A DNA stretch of 64,000 nt. Origin: Candidatus Copromonas faecavium (nom. illeg.) (lineage in GTDB: Bacteria; Bacillota; Clostridia; Lachnospirales; Lachnospiraceae). The DNA lies in NCBI GenBank assembly GCA_018712915.1, contig DVGC01000058.1, forward strand, positions 53,091-117,090. Direction: 5' to 3'. How positions within the stretch are numbered: position 1 is the stretch's first letter; every line of letters begins with the position of its first letter. Positions 53,729 to 60,923 of this stretch are shown piece after piece. The notes below the pieces were generated by a model that was not told the DNA's origin, searched no databases, and saw only the letters and a list, made by a program, of their open reading frames with translations. A program made the translations under genes and the position numbers.

Positions 53729-54726
53729 ATATCCCTCTGTCCCTTCAGTAATCCCCGTACAAAGTCTCCCATATCGCTCCACAAAAGTTCCTGAGGAAAG
53801 TGTTCCATCCTCTTTCCTCCTGTCACCATCGGGACATGAATCTTCTGCAGCTTTTCTTTCACCCTGTTCTTCGAGCTGGTTTCCACATATTCCTCAAATT
53901 CTCTGAGCTTGGCCAGAGAAAACGCATCCTCCTTCATGGGCATATAAACCACCTGACAGATTTCAAGAAGCGGCAGCACCTGCCTTCCATAATCTCCCAC
54001 ATCCAGAACCAGCGTAGTATAGCTGCTTTCCCTCAGAATGCTCTGCATCAAATCTGCCATTTCCTCTGCCGACACCTGGCTGTAATCATCCGGAAACCGG
54101 ATAGGCGGAAGCCAGGCCATATCTCCCAGATAATATACCAGGGAATTAAGCCGAATCCCATTAAACCGCCCCAGCTTATAATAGTAAATCAAGTCCGAAA
54201 GATCCCGTTTCCACCGTTCGTTAAAAAGGCAGGGGAATCCTGTGAATGTGTCCAGACTGACAAATAACACCTTCTCTTCCTTCGCCAGCAGCTGTCCAAT
54301 GGATAATGCAAGGCAGGTTTTCCCGCATCGGCCCACCGGTGAAAACACTCCTATGAGACGTTTCTGCTTCCCAAAAGCCAGTGAAGCCGTCGGTTCTGTT
54401 CCAGGAAGATCGCAGTAAAATGTCATGACTTCGCGGATAATATCATCTCCGGACTGATATTTATAGATTTCCTGTTCTGAACACCCGGTTCGTTCTTCCG
54501 TCAGATGAATTTTCTGCCGGGACGGAATCCTTCGCATCTCCTGAGATTCCACTGGCTCTCCTGTCAGAAGAACATCAATCTCATTGTCTTTTGCAAAGTC
54601 CATCAGTTTTTCTCTGGAGGTAAAGGCCTGCGCGGAAAAAACTCCCTTTTCCTTTCGATTGACATAATCCGAAAGCCGCTCCGCGTACATCGGGTCCGTA
54701 TCATAGACCGCCATCAGTTTTTTCAT
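53716..54726 (-). CDS. tadZ: TadZ/CpaE-like receiver-ATPase
   Basis: 336 aa from the ATG at 54726 (GGGAGG four bases upstream). Residues 1-75 form an atypical receiver fold (MAVYDTDPMYAERLSDYVN). The ParA/MinD-like ATPase part begins with RLIGVFSPVGRCGKTCLALS, a P-loop with Gly-Arg-Cys-Gly-Lys-Thr, followed by VLFVSLDTFTG and LVLDVGDYG. TadZ proteins localise the Tad machine at the pole or membrane. It lies between the interrupted peptidase and tadA. Confidence 0.85.
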   Translation of the reverse strand: MKKLMAVYDTDPMYAERLSDYVNRKEKGVFSAQAFTSREKLMDFAKDNEIDVLLTGEPVESQEMRRIPSRQKIHLTEERTGCSEQEIYKYQSGDDIIREVMTFYCDLPGTEPTASLAFGKQKRLIGVFSPVGRCGKTCLALSIGQLLAKEEKVLFVSLDTFTGFPCLFNERWKRDLSDLIYYYKLGRFNGIRLNSLVYYLGDMAWLPPIRFPDDYSQVSAEEMADLMQSILRESSYTTLVLDVGDYGRQVLPLLEICQVVYMPMKEDAFSLAKLREFEEYVETSSKNRVKEKLQKIHVPMVTGGKRMEHFPQELLWSDMGDFVRGLLKGQRDIWDS

Positions 54727-54766
54727 AGTCCCTCCCGGCATCGACCGCATCTTCTATATTCATTTT

Positions 54767-55297
54767 TTATACCAGTGTCTGAATTTCATACAGCAGATAT
54801 CCAATAAACAGCCAGATTCCCAGCTTGATTCTTATTGGTTTCCGCTGTTTTTCCGGAACAGGAATCTCTTTTGTCCCCCCTCTCTTTAAAGAAGAAGAAA
54901 AATCCAAAAAGCTCCTGTATCCCCATTCCCTAAATTTCCCCTTCCATATCATTTTCAAAAAAACTGCTGTCAGTGCACAGAACAGCCCCAAAAACAATGC
55001 CGTAAGACCATTCCATATACCAAGAATCCCCATCATCACCGCCATCAGTTTAATGTCCCCCGCTCCAAGCATCCGGCAAAGGAAAAAAGGGTACAGAATC
55101 ACGCAGGTGCCAAAAACCCGGCCTGCGTATCCCAACAGGCGAATGCCGGCGGTTCCGGCAAGAGCAGCCGTTCCTGCCGCTCCGAACAGGCAGAGTATCA
55201 CTCCCCAAACCAATCCGGCTCCTATCTGAATATGAAAAATTTTTCCATACTTTCAATCTGTAGCCGCCGCTGTAAACAGAAGTACACCAAAAACCAT
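54767..55297 (-). pseudogene. Prepilin peptidase, A24 family, interrupted by in-frame TGA
   Basis: An ATG at 55297 with a strong GGGAGGG site starts MVFGVLLFTAAATD. A TGA at codon 15 (55255-55253) directly follows the conserved first Asp. The same frame then continues KYGKIFHIQIGAGLVWG and on through the second motif LGAGDIKLMAV to a normal end at 54767, 177 codons in all. The corresponding place in the second peptidase is Leu (SDLW), so one T-to-G change in TTA would explain it. After the TGA, re-initiation would have to use weak starts such as TTG at 55213 and would lose the first catalytic Asp. It is probably inactive unless the stop is read through. First gene of the tad operon. Confidence 0.7.
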
Positions 55298-55510
55298 CTG
55301 TTCGCCCTCCCTTCTATGTACAAAATGACAGTAGACAAAGCAGAACCATTTAAAATTACGCAAAAGAAAATTTTGCTTTTTCTTTGGAAATCCTGCCCGA
55401 TACGGGCCCTATTCGGCAAATACTTTTGGCAGTGTTTCTGCCGAAACAGAAGCGTTAAGCCGGAAGATGACCGGCAGAAAAATGAAGAAATCATTTTTGA
55501 ATGTGTTCTT

Positions 55511-55539
55511 ATTATCGTCGAAAAATGACGAAATGTCAA
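55511..55539 (-). promoter_or_regulatory. Predicted sigma-A promoter for the tad operon
   Basis: Minus strand TTGACA (55534-55539), 17 bases, GATAAT (55511-55516). Transcripts would carry a leader of about 200 bases before the first ATG at 55297, with a GCCGG-loop-CCGGC hairpin. Confidence 0.75.
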
Positions 55540-55634
55540 TTTCGAAAATGTAAAAACGCATTCCGAATTTTCATCAAATTTCTACAAAAAATATTTTATA
55601 TTGTTTTGTATTATGGGAATATTTGTACAATGAA

Positions 55635-55663
55635 TTGACGCTTTCATGGAAGAATGGTAGAAT
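55635..55663 (+). promoter_or_regulatory. Predicted sigma-A promoter for the yaaL-like gene and GH13
   Basis: TTGACG (55635-55640), 17 bases, TAGAAT (55658-55663). The leader to the first gene is about 190 bases; no known riboswitch is recognised in it. Confidence 0.7.
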
Positions 55664-55858
55664 AACAGTAATCTTCTTTTCCATGGTTCAGGCATAAAAT
55701 CATCCGGTCAGACCCTGGAAGCTGCATCCTTTCCATGGCAGAAGAGCTACAAAATGAATATTCTGGCAGAAACATACCGATACTAAAAGAAACGGCCCGG
55801 AATCTCTGCCCTTCTGAGCAGATGATCCGGCAAATTACATGAAATGGGGTGTATCCGT

Positions 55859-56092
55859 ATGCTGTTCGCCAGCAAAAAAAACGCTTTCAGCAGAGAACGA
55901 AAAAGAGAAATTTCCGAGCTGATCCGGCAGATTGAACTCAGCAAAACCGCAATTTTATCCGCTCAGAATCAGTTTGAGCAGGTGGTTGACCCCACCCTGA
56001 TTGACTGTTATATTTATGAGCTGAATGCTGCCCAGCTTCGTTATCAATTCCTTTTGCGAAACCTGAAAAAGCGTGAACTGCAGGAGGTTTAA
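55859..56092 (+). CDS. DUF2508 (YaaL-like) family protein
   Basis: 77 aa from the ATG at 55859, with GGGGTG seven bases upstream; an earlier ATG at 55844 adds five residues. It is a single helical domain: RERKREISELIRQIELSKTA, then NQFEQVVDPTLIDCYIYEL and a basic end (LLRNLKKRE), the pattern of YaaL/DUF2508 proteins. They are small Firmicute proteins without known function, in clostridia often found near sporulation genes. Here the neighbour is a GH13 enzyme 5 bp downstream, so both are likely co-transcribed. Confidence 0.75.
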   Translation: MLFASKKNAFSRERKREISELIRQIELSKTAILSAQNQFEQVVDPTLIDCYIYELNAAQLRYQFLLRNLKKRELQEV

Positions 56093-56097
56093 ATGAT

Positions 56098-57492
56098 ATG
56101 CGTGCCTGGTACGAAAAGGCAGTCTTTTACCATATTTATCCTCTTGGGCTTTTAGGAGCTCCTAAGGAAAACTTTTCTCCGGATAAAGAGCCGGTCTGCC
56201 CGGCGCCTCTCAGGAATCTGGAACCATGGATTCCTCACATGAAGGAGCTTGGCTGCAATGCCCTTTATATCGGCCCTCTATTCGAGTCTTCCACCCATGG
56301 ATATGACACCAGGGATTACCGTCTTGTGGACAGGCGGCTGGGAACCAATGAAGATTTCCGCCGCTTTGTAAAGCTGTGCCATGAAGCCGGAATCCAGGTT
56401 GTTGTGGACGGTGTTTTTAACCATACCGGGCGGGAATTCTTTGCTTTCCGCAGCCTGCAGGAAAATAGGGAAGATTCTCCTTACAGCAGCTGGTACCGGA
56501 ATGTACAGTTTCACACTGGAAGTCCCCTGGGGGACTCCTTCTGTTATGACTGCTGGCAGGGGCATTTCTCCCTGCCCTGTCTGAATCTTTCCAATCCGGA
56601 AGTAAAAACTTATCTGTTTGACACGGTCCGTTTCTGGATTGAGCAGTTTGATATTGATGGAATCCGCCTGGACTGCGCCAACGTGCTGGATATGTCCTTT
56701 ATGCAGGAGCTGAGGGAAAAAACGGCAGCCATGAAACCGGAATTCTGGCTGATGGGAGAAGTCATTCACGGCGAATACGGCCGTTGGGTTAATCTGCAGA
56801 TGCTCCATTCCGTTACCAATTATGAACTTCATAAAGCTCTGTATTCCGGTCACAACGACCATAACTACTTTGAAATTGCCCATAATGTCAGGCGTCTGGA
56901 AGCGGTGGGTACGGCTCTTTATACCTTCACCGATAATCATGACGAGGACAGGCTTTACAGTAAGCTTCACTGCAAGGCTCATCTGTTCCCTGTATATCAG
57001 CTGTTGTTTACCCTTCCCGGAATTCCTTCCATTTATTACGGAAGCGAGTGGGGAATCGAGGGGAAACGCTCCTCCTGTTCAGACGAAGCATTGCGTCCCG
57101 CACTTTCCCTAGAGCAAATGGAAAATAATGAGCTGACAGAATATATTTCTTCATTGGCTGCAATTCACCGGGAGAATGATGCCTTTCATGGAGGCCGCTA
57201 TCAGGAGCTTTTCCTAACCAATCGTCAGTATGCATTCTGCCGCTTTGGAAGTGAAACAGTTGTTCTGTCAGCCGTCAACAACGATGAACAGGAGGCGGCC
57301 GTTTCCGTTTCCCTTCCGTTTTCTGTAAAAGAAGCAGAGTTTCTGCTGCAGAGTCCCGGAAATCCGATTTCCCGGAATCCAGCAGCAGGAGAAGCAGAAG
57401 GAACCGGTGTTTTCTGTTTGCAGGACAGACATCTCAGTCTTACCCTTCCGCCCAATGGAGGAATCGTACTCCGGCTCTTCCCGGTATCCTAA
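56098..57492 (+). CDS. GH13 alpha-amylase family glycosidase
   Basis: 464 aa, cytoplasmic (no signal peptide), AGGAGG ten bases ahead of the ATG. The (beta/alpha)8 signatures are all there: VVVDGVFNHTG, DGIRLDCAN with nucleophile Asp192, GEVIHG with acid/base Glu221, and FTDNHDEDR with Asp282. A short domain B (about 120-155) and a C-terminal beta domain follow. The start VFYHIYPLGLLGAP and overall size match small intracellular maltodextrin-acting enzymes of clostridia. With glgB downstream, a role in turnover of glycogen or maltodextrins is likely. Confidence 0.9.
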   Translation: MRAWYEKAVFYHIYPLGLLGAPKENFSPDKEPVCPAPLRNLEPWIPHMKELGCNALYIGPLFESSTHGYDTRDYRLVDRRLGTNEDFRRFVKLCHEAGIQVVVDGVFNHTGREFFAFRSLQENREDSPYSSWYRNVQFHTGSPLGDSFCYDCWQGHFSLPCLNLSNPEVKTYLFDTVRFWIEQFDIDGIRLDCANVLDMSFMQELREKTAAMKPEFWLMGEVIHGEYGRWVNLQMLHSVTNYELHKALYSGHNDHNYFEIAHNVRRLEAVGTALYTFTDNHDEDRLYSKLHCKAHLFPVYQLLFTLPGIPSIYYGSEWGIEGKRSSCSDEALRPALSLEQMENNELTEYISSLAAIHRENDAFHGGRYQELFLTNRQYAFCRFGSETVVLSAVNNDEQEAAVSVSLPFSVKEAEFLLQSPGNPISRNPAAGEAEGTGVFCLQDRHLSLTLPPNGGIVLRLFPVS

Positions 57493-57746
57493 AGAAGTGC
57501 CGCCCAATATTCTGAAGCAACACTGTCCGGAATCGGAAACAGTGCTCCGGTATCCTGAGACAATACATCACGATATTCTGCATCAGCACGGCCCAGAGTC
57601 TGCAGCAGCGCTCCGGTATCCTGAAACAGCATATTCCAGCACTCTGCAGCAGTACGGCCCACAGTCTGCAGCAATGCTCCAGCACCTGGGAACCATTTTT
57701 CCTAATACCATGAACCAACTCTTCCCGAATCATTTAAGAACACGAG
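57488..57746 (+). repeat. 66-bp tandem repeats, three full copies and one partial, before glgB
   Basis: Copies at 57488-57553, 57554-57619 and 57620-57685 are each exactly 66 bp; a degenerate fourth runs to about 57746. One plus-strand frame stays open through all and ends in a TGA overlapping the glgB ATG, reading 22-aa units like YPETAYSSTLQQYGPQSAAM. No start with a ribosome site is seen. The array begins at the GH13 stop codon. Confidence 0.8.
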
Positions 57747-57777
57747 AGGACGTACATACACCCTTGGAGGATTCAAT

Positions 57778-59715
57778 ATGAAACAGGCAAGTGAAACAAA
57801 GACACCTTCAAAAAAACGATCATCCGGAACCGGCTTTATTACCGACCTGGACCGGTATCTGTTTGGTCAGGGCACTCACTATAAAATTTATGAAAAGCTG
57901 GGCGCTCATCCCAGAACATACCGAAAAAAAAGCGGCATGTATTTTGCAGTCTGGGCTCCCCATGCAAAGGCAGTAAGCGTTGTAGGAAATTTCAACGGCT
58001 GGGATCCGAAAAAATCGCCCATGAAACCATTGGCAGATTCAGGGATCTACGAGCTGTTCATTCCGGAACTCAAAACGGGAGAGCTTTACAAATATGCCAT
58101 CACCACCCGTTCCGGAGATGTGATTTTAAAGGCGGATCCTTACGCATTTTCCTCTGAATTTCGCCCGGGAACAGCCTCGGTTACTGCCGATCTCTCCGGT
58201 TTCTCCTGGTCTGATGAGGCATGGATGGAACAGCGCAGAAAAAAAGATCCGGAAAAAGAACCCATGGCAATTTACGAAGTACATATCGGATCCTGGAAGC
58301 GGAAAAACAGAGCCGAAAAAGACGGTTTTTACACCTATAAGGAAGCGGCCCATGAATTGGCGGCCTATGTAAAAGAAATGGGCTACACCCATGTGGAATT
58401 AATGGGAATCGCCGAACACCCGTTGGACGCCTCCTGGGGCTACCAGGTTACCGGCTACTATGCGCCCACCTCACGCTACGGTACGCCGAAGGAATTCATG
58501 TATTTCGTCAACTATCTCCATAAAAAAGGCATCGGCGTCATTCTGGACTGGGTTCCCGCCCATTTTCCGAAAGACGCTCATGGACTGGCAGACTTCGACG
58601 GCGAGCCTCTTTATGAATACTCCGATCCGAGAAAAGGTGAGCATCCTGACTGGGGCACAAAGATTTTCGATTACGGAAAAAATGAAGTGAAAAACTTCCT
58701 CATCGCCAACGCCATGTACTGGGTGGAAACTTATCATGTGGACGGCCTCCGGGTGGATGCGGTCGCTTCCATGCTTTATCTGGATTATGGAAGAAGCGAT
58801 GGGAACTGGGTTCCCAACCAATACGGAGAAAATAAGAATCTGGAAGCCATTGAATTTTTCCGCCATTTAAACAGCGTCCTGACCGGCCCGCTCACAGGCG
58901 CTCTCATGATTGCCGAGGAATCCACCGCCTGGCCGGGTGTGACAGAAAGGCCGGAACATGGCGGGCTTGGTTTTTCCTTTAAATGGAACATGGGCTGGAT
59001 GCACGACTTCCTGGAATACATGAAGTTGGATCCTTACTTCCGTAAATACAACCACAACAAAATGACATTCGGAATCACCTATGCCTCCAGCGAAAATTAC
59101 ATTCTTCCGCTGTCCCATGATGAGGTTGTCCACTTAAAATGCTCTATGATCAACAAAATGCCTGGTTATCCGGTGGATAAATTTGCCAATCTGAAAGCCG
59201 GATATGCTTTTATGATGGGCCATCCCGGAAAGAAACTGCTGTTTATGGGGCAGGACTTTGGCCAGTACCATGAATGGGACGAAAAAACCGGACTGGACTG
59301 GTATCTGACCGACGAAGCATTAAACGGAGAGCTTCAGAAATTCTGCAGGGATCTTCTCGCTCTTTATAAAAAACATCCGGCTCTTTACCGTCTGGACCGG
59401 GACAGCCGCGGATTCCAGTGGGTCAACGCCAACGACGGAGACCGGAGCATTTTCAGCTTCATTCGCCGGGATGAAACAGGAAAAAAGAACCTTCTGTTTG
59501 TTATCAATTTTACTCCCATGGAGCGGACGGATTACCGGGTAGGTGTACCGAAATCCGCCGTATACCACTTGCTGCTTGACAGCTGCCACGGTCTTTATAA
59601 GCGTGGAGAACATGCTTTCTCGGCGCGTTCCAGAAAACAGGAATGCGACGGTCTTCCTTATTCTTTTGCCTATCCGCTTCCCCCGTACGGAGTTGCCGTT
59701 TTCCGGTTCAGCTAA
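57778..59715 (+). CDS. glgB: 1,4-alpha-glucan branching enzyme
   Basis: 645 aa. It introduces alpha-1,6 branches into glycogen. The N-terminal CBM48 domain (about 40-130) has YFAVWAPHAKAVSVVGNFNGWD. The GH13 core contains the VILDWVPAHFP region, DGLRVDAVASML with nucleophile Asp327, IAEESTAWPGV with Glu380, and LSHDEVVH with Asp448. The C-terminal beta domain is complete. The ATG has GGAGG in TTGGAGGATTCAAT upstream. No other glg gene lies in the window; a terminator follows. Confidence 0.96.
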   Translation: MKQASETKTPSKKRSSGTGFITDLDRYLFGQGTHYKIYEKLGAHPRTYRKKSGMYFAVWAPHAKAVSVVGNFNGWDPKKSPMKPLADSGIYELFIPELKTGELYKYAITTRSGDVILKADPYAFSSEFRPGTASVTADLSGFSWSDEAWMEQRRKKDPEKEPMAIYEVHIGSWKRKNRAEKDGFYTYKEAAHELAAYVKEMGYTHVELMGIAEHPLDASWGYQVTGYYAPTSRYGTPKEFMYFVNYLHKKGIGVILDWVPAHFPKDAHGLADFDGEPLYEYSDPRKGEHPDWGTKIFDYGKNEVKNFLIANAMYWVETYHVDGLRVDAVASMLYLDYGRSDGNWVPNQYGENKNLEAIEFFRHLNSVLTGPLTGALMIAEESTAWPGVTERPEHGGLGFSFKWNMGWMHDFLEYMKLDPYFRKYNHNKMTFGITYASSENYILPLSHDEVVHLKCSMINKMPGYPVDKFANLKAGYAFMMGHPGKKLLFMGQDFGQYHEWDEKTGLDWYLTDEALNGELQKFCRDLLALYKKHPALYRLDRDSRGFQWVNANDGDRSIFSFIRRDETGKKNLLFVINFTPMERTDYRVGVPKSAVYHLLLDSCHGLYKRGEHAFSARSRKQECDGLPYSFAYPLPPYGVAVFRFS

Positions 59716-59722
59716 GCATATC

Positions 59723-59775
59723 GCCTGCTGAACCGGCCGGAGCACCGGCGGCAGGCTTTCTTCTATCTTTTTGTA
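59723..59775 (+). terminator. Rho-independent terminator after glgB
   Basis: GCCTGC pairs with GCAGGC, with inner CCGG pairing, followed by TTTCTTCTATCTTTTT. It starts eight bases after the glgB stop. Confidence 0.85.
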
Positions 59776-59815
59776 TTCGTCAGAAAATTTTAATATTTTC
59801 TCCACAATTTTATGA

Positions 59816-60162
59816 TATAATGAGCGCAAGCGAGCCTATGGGAGCTCGCTCACATATGGCGAGCGGCGAATGCTGATCACAGGCTATGCCTGTGATATAA
59901 TGTTCGGGAAGCAATGAGCAGGTCAGTCTCAGGCATAGCAGGGTTTTTGTCATGCTTGCATGAACAAAAATCCAGATATGTCTGAGACTAGCGTGCGAAT
60001 GCACGCGAGCGAGATGGCGCGCAGCGGCATCGAGCCCCTGCGGAGCAGATATACTGCATTCTCCAGCAGGGGAAGGTTCTGTCATGCTTGCATGAATGAA
60101 AATCTGTATCTGCCGCGAGCGGCGAATACTGACCACAGTTAACCGCAGACTTTGACTGCGGT
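59816..60162. other. Stem-loop array upstream of the two-component system
   Basis: About 350 bp without a gene, made of successive inverted repeats. They are GCGAGC/GCTCGC (59830-59849), a perfect 9-bp stem ATCACAGGC/GCCTGTGAT (59876-59896), a 63-base hairpin GTCTCAGGCATA/TATGTCTGAGAC (59926-59988), GCGTGC/GCACGC (59991-60006) and ACCGCAG/CTGCGGT (60142-60162). The palindrome TCATGCTTGCATGA occurs at 59950 and 60082, GCGAGCGGCGAAT at 59859 and 60115, and extended -10-like TGATATAAT at about 59813 and 59893. Confidence 0.75.
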
Positions 60163-60216
60163 ATGATGAGCAGAAGCAAATCCCAGTGTTTTCATATGCA
60201 GAGGAGGAACGATCAA

Positions 60217-60912
60217 ATGCAAACCATACTTGTCTGCGATGACGATAAACAAATCGTAGAAGCGATTAATATTTACCTGACCGGAGAAGGCTTTGAAGTC
60301 ATCAAGGCCTATGACGGCTATGAAGCGTTAGAACTGTTGGAAACTCATGAAGTGAACCTGATGATTGTGGATGTGATGATGCCGGGGCTGGACGGAATCC
60401 GGACGACTCTGAAAGTCCGGGAAACCAGCAGCATCCCCATTATCATTCTGTCTGCAAAATCAGAAGACACGGATAAGATCCTGGGCCTGAATATCGGGGC
60501 GGACGACTACATAACGAAGCCCTTCAACCCCCTGGAGCTGGTGGCAAGGGTCAAATCCCAGTTAAGGCGCTACACCCAGCTTGGAAATCTGAACCAGCAG
60601 AACAATTCCCAGGTTTATAAGTGCGGCGGGCTCATGATCAACGATGAAAACAAAGAGGTGACGGTGGACGGAGAGCCCATCAAGCTTACGCCCATCGAAT
60701 ACAATATCCTTTTGCTTCTGGTGAAAAATGCCGGAAAAGTATTTTCCATCGACCAGATTTATGAAAAGATATGGAACGAGGACGCCATCGGCGCTGACAA
60801 CACAGTAGCCGTGCATATCCGCCATATTCGTGAGAAAATTGAAATCAACCCCAAAGAGCCCCGGTATCTGAAAGTGGTATGGGGCGTCGGCTATAAGATT
60901 GAAAAGCAGTAA
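60217..60912 (+). CDS. OmpR/PhoB-family response regulator
   Basis: 231 aa from the ATG at 60217 (GGAGG nine bases upstream); the upstream in-frame stretch comes from the repeat region. The receiver domain has the acidic cluster DDD at 8-10, phospho-acceptor Asp52 in MIVDVMMPG and Lys101 in YITKPF. The winged-helix output domain (about 135-230) has LTPIEYNILLLLVKNAGKVFS and the recognition helix in NTVAVHIRHIREKIE. It is encoded 11 bp ahead of a histidine kinase. Genes controlled are unknown; the stem-loop array upstream may take part in its regulation. Confidence 0.93.
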   Translation: MQTILVCDDDKQIVEAINIYLTGEGFEVIKAYDGYEALELLETHEVNLMIVDVMMPGLDGIRTTLKVRETSSIPIIILSAKSEDTDKILGLNIGADDYITKPFNPLELVARVKSQLRRYTQLGNLNQQNNSQVYKCGGLMINDENKEVTVDGEPIKLTPIEYNILLLLVKNAGKVFSIDQIYEKIWNEDAIGADNTVAVHIRHIREKIEINPKEPRYLKVVWGVGYKIEKQ

Positions 60913-60923
60913 GGAGCACATGG

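Noticed and set aside
55222-55539. 105-aa minus-strand frame across the tad promoter
   Set aside because: It starts at the -35 box, has no ribosome site and overlaps the start of the prepilin peptidase in another frame.
57488-57746. CRISPR array
   Set aside because: The 66-bp units are contiguous and diverged, with no alternating unique spacers and no cas genes nearby.
59810-60179. Minus-strand frames with repeated IF(I/V)HASMT segments
   Set aside because: The repeated peptide is the translation of the TCATGCTTGCATGA palindrome; the region is better explained as a stem-loop array.
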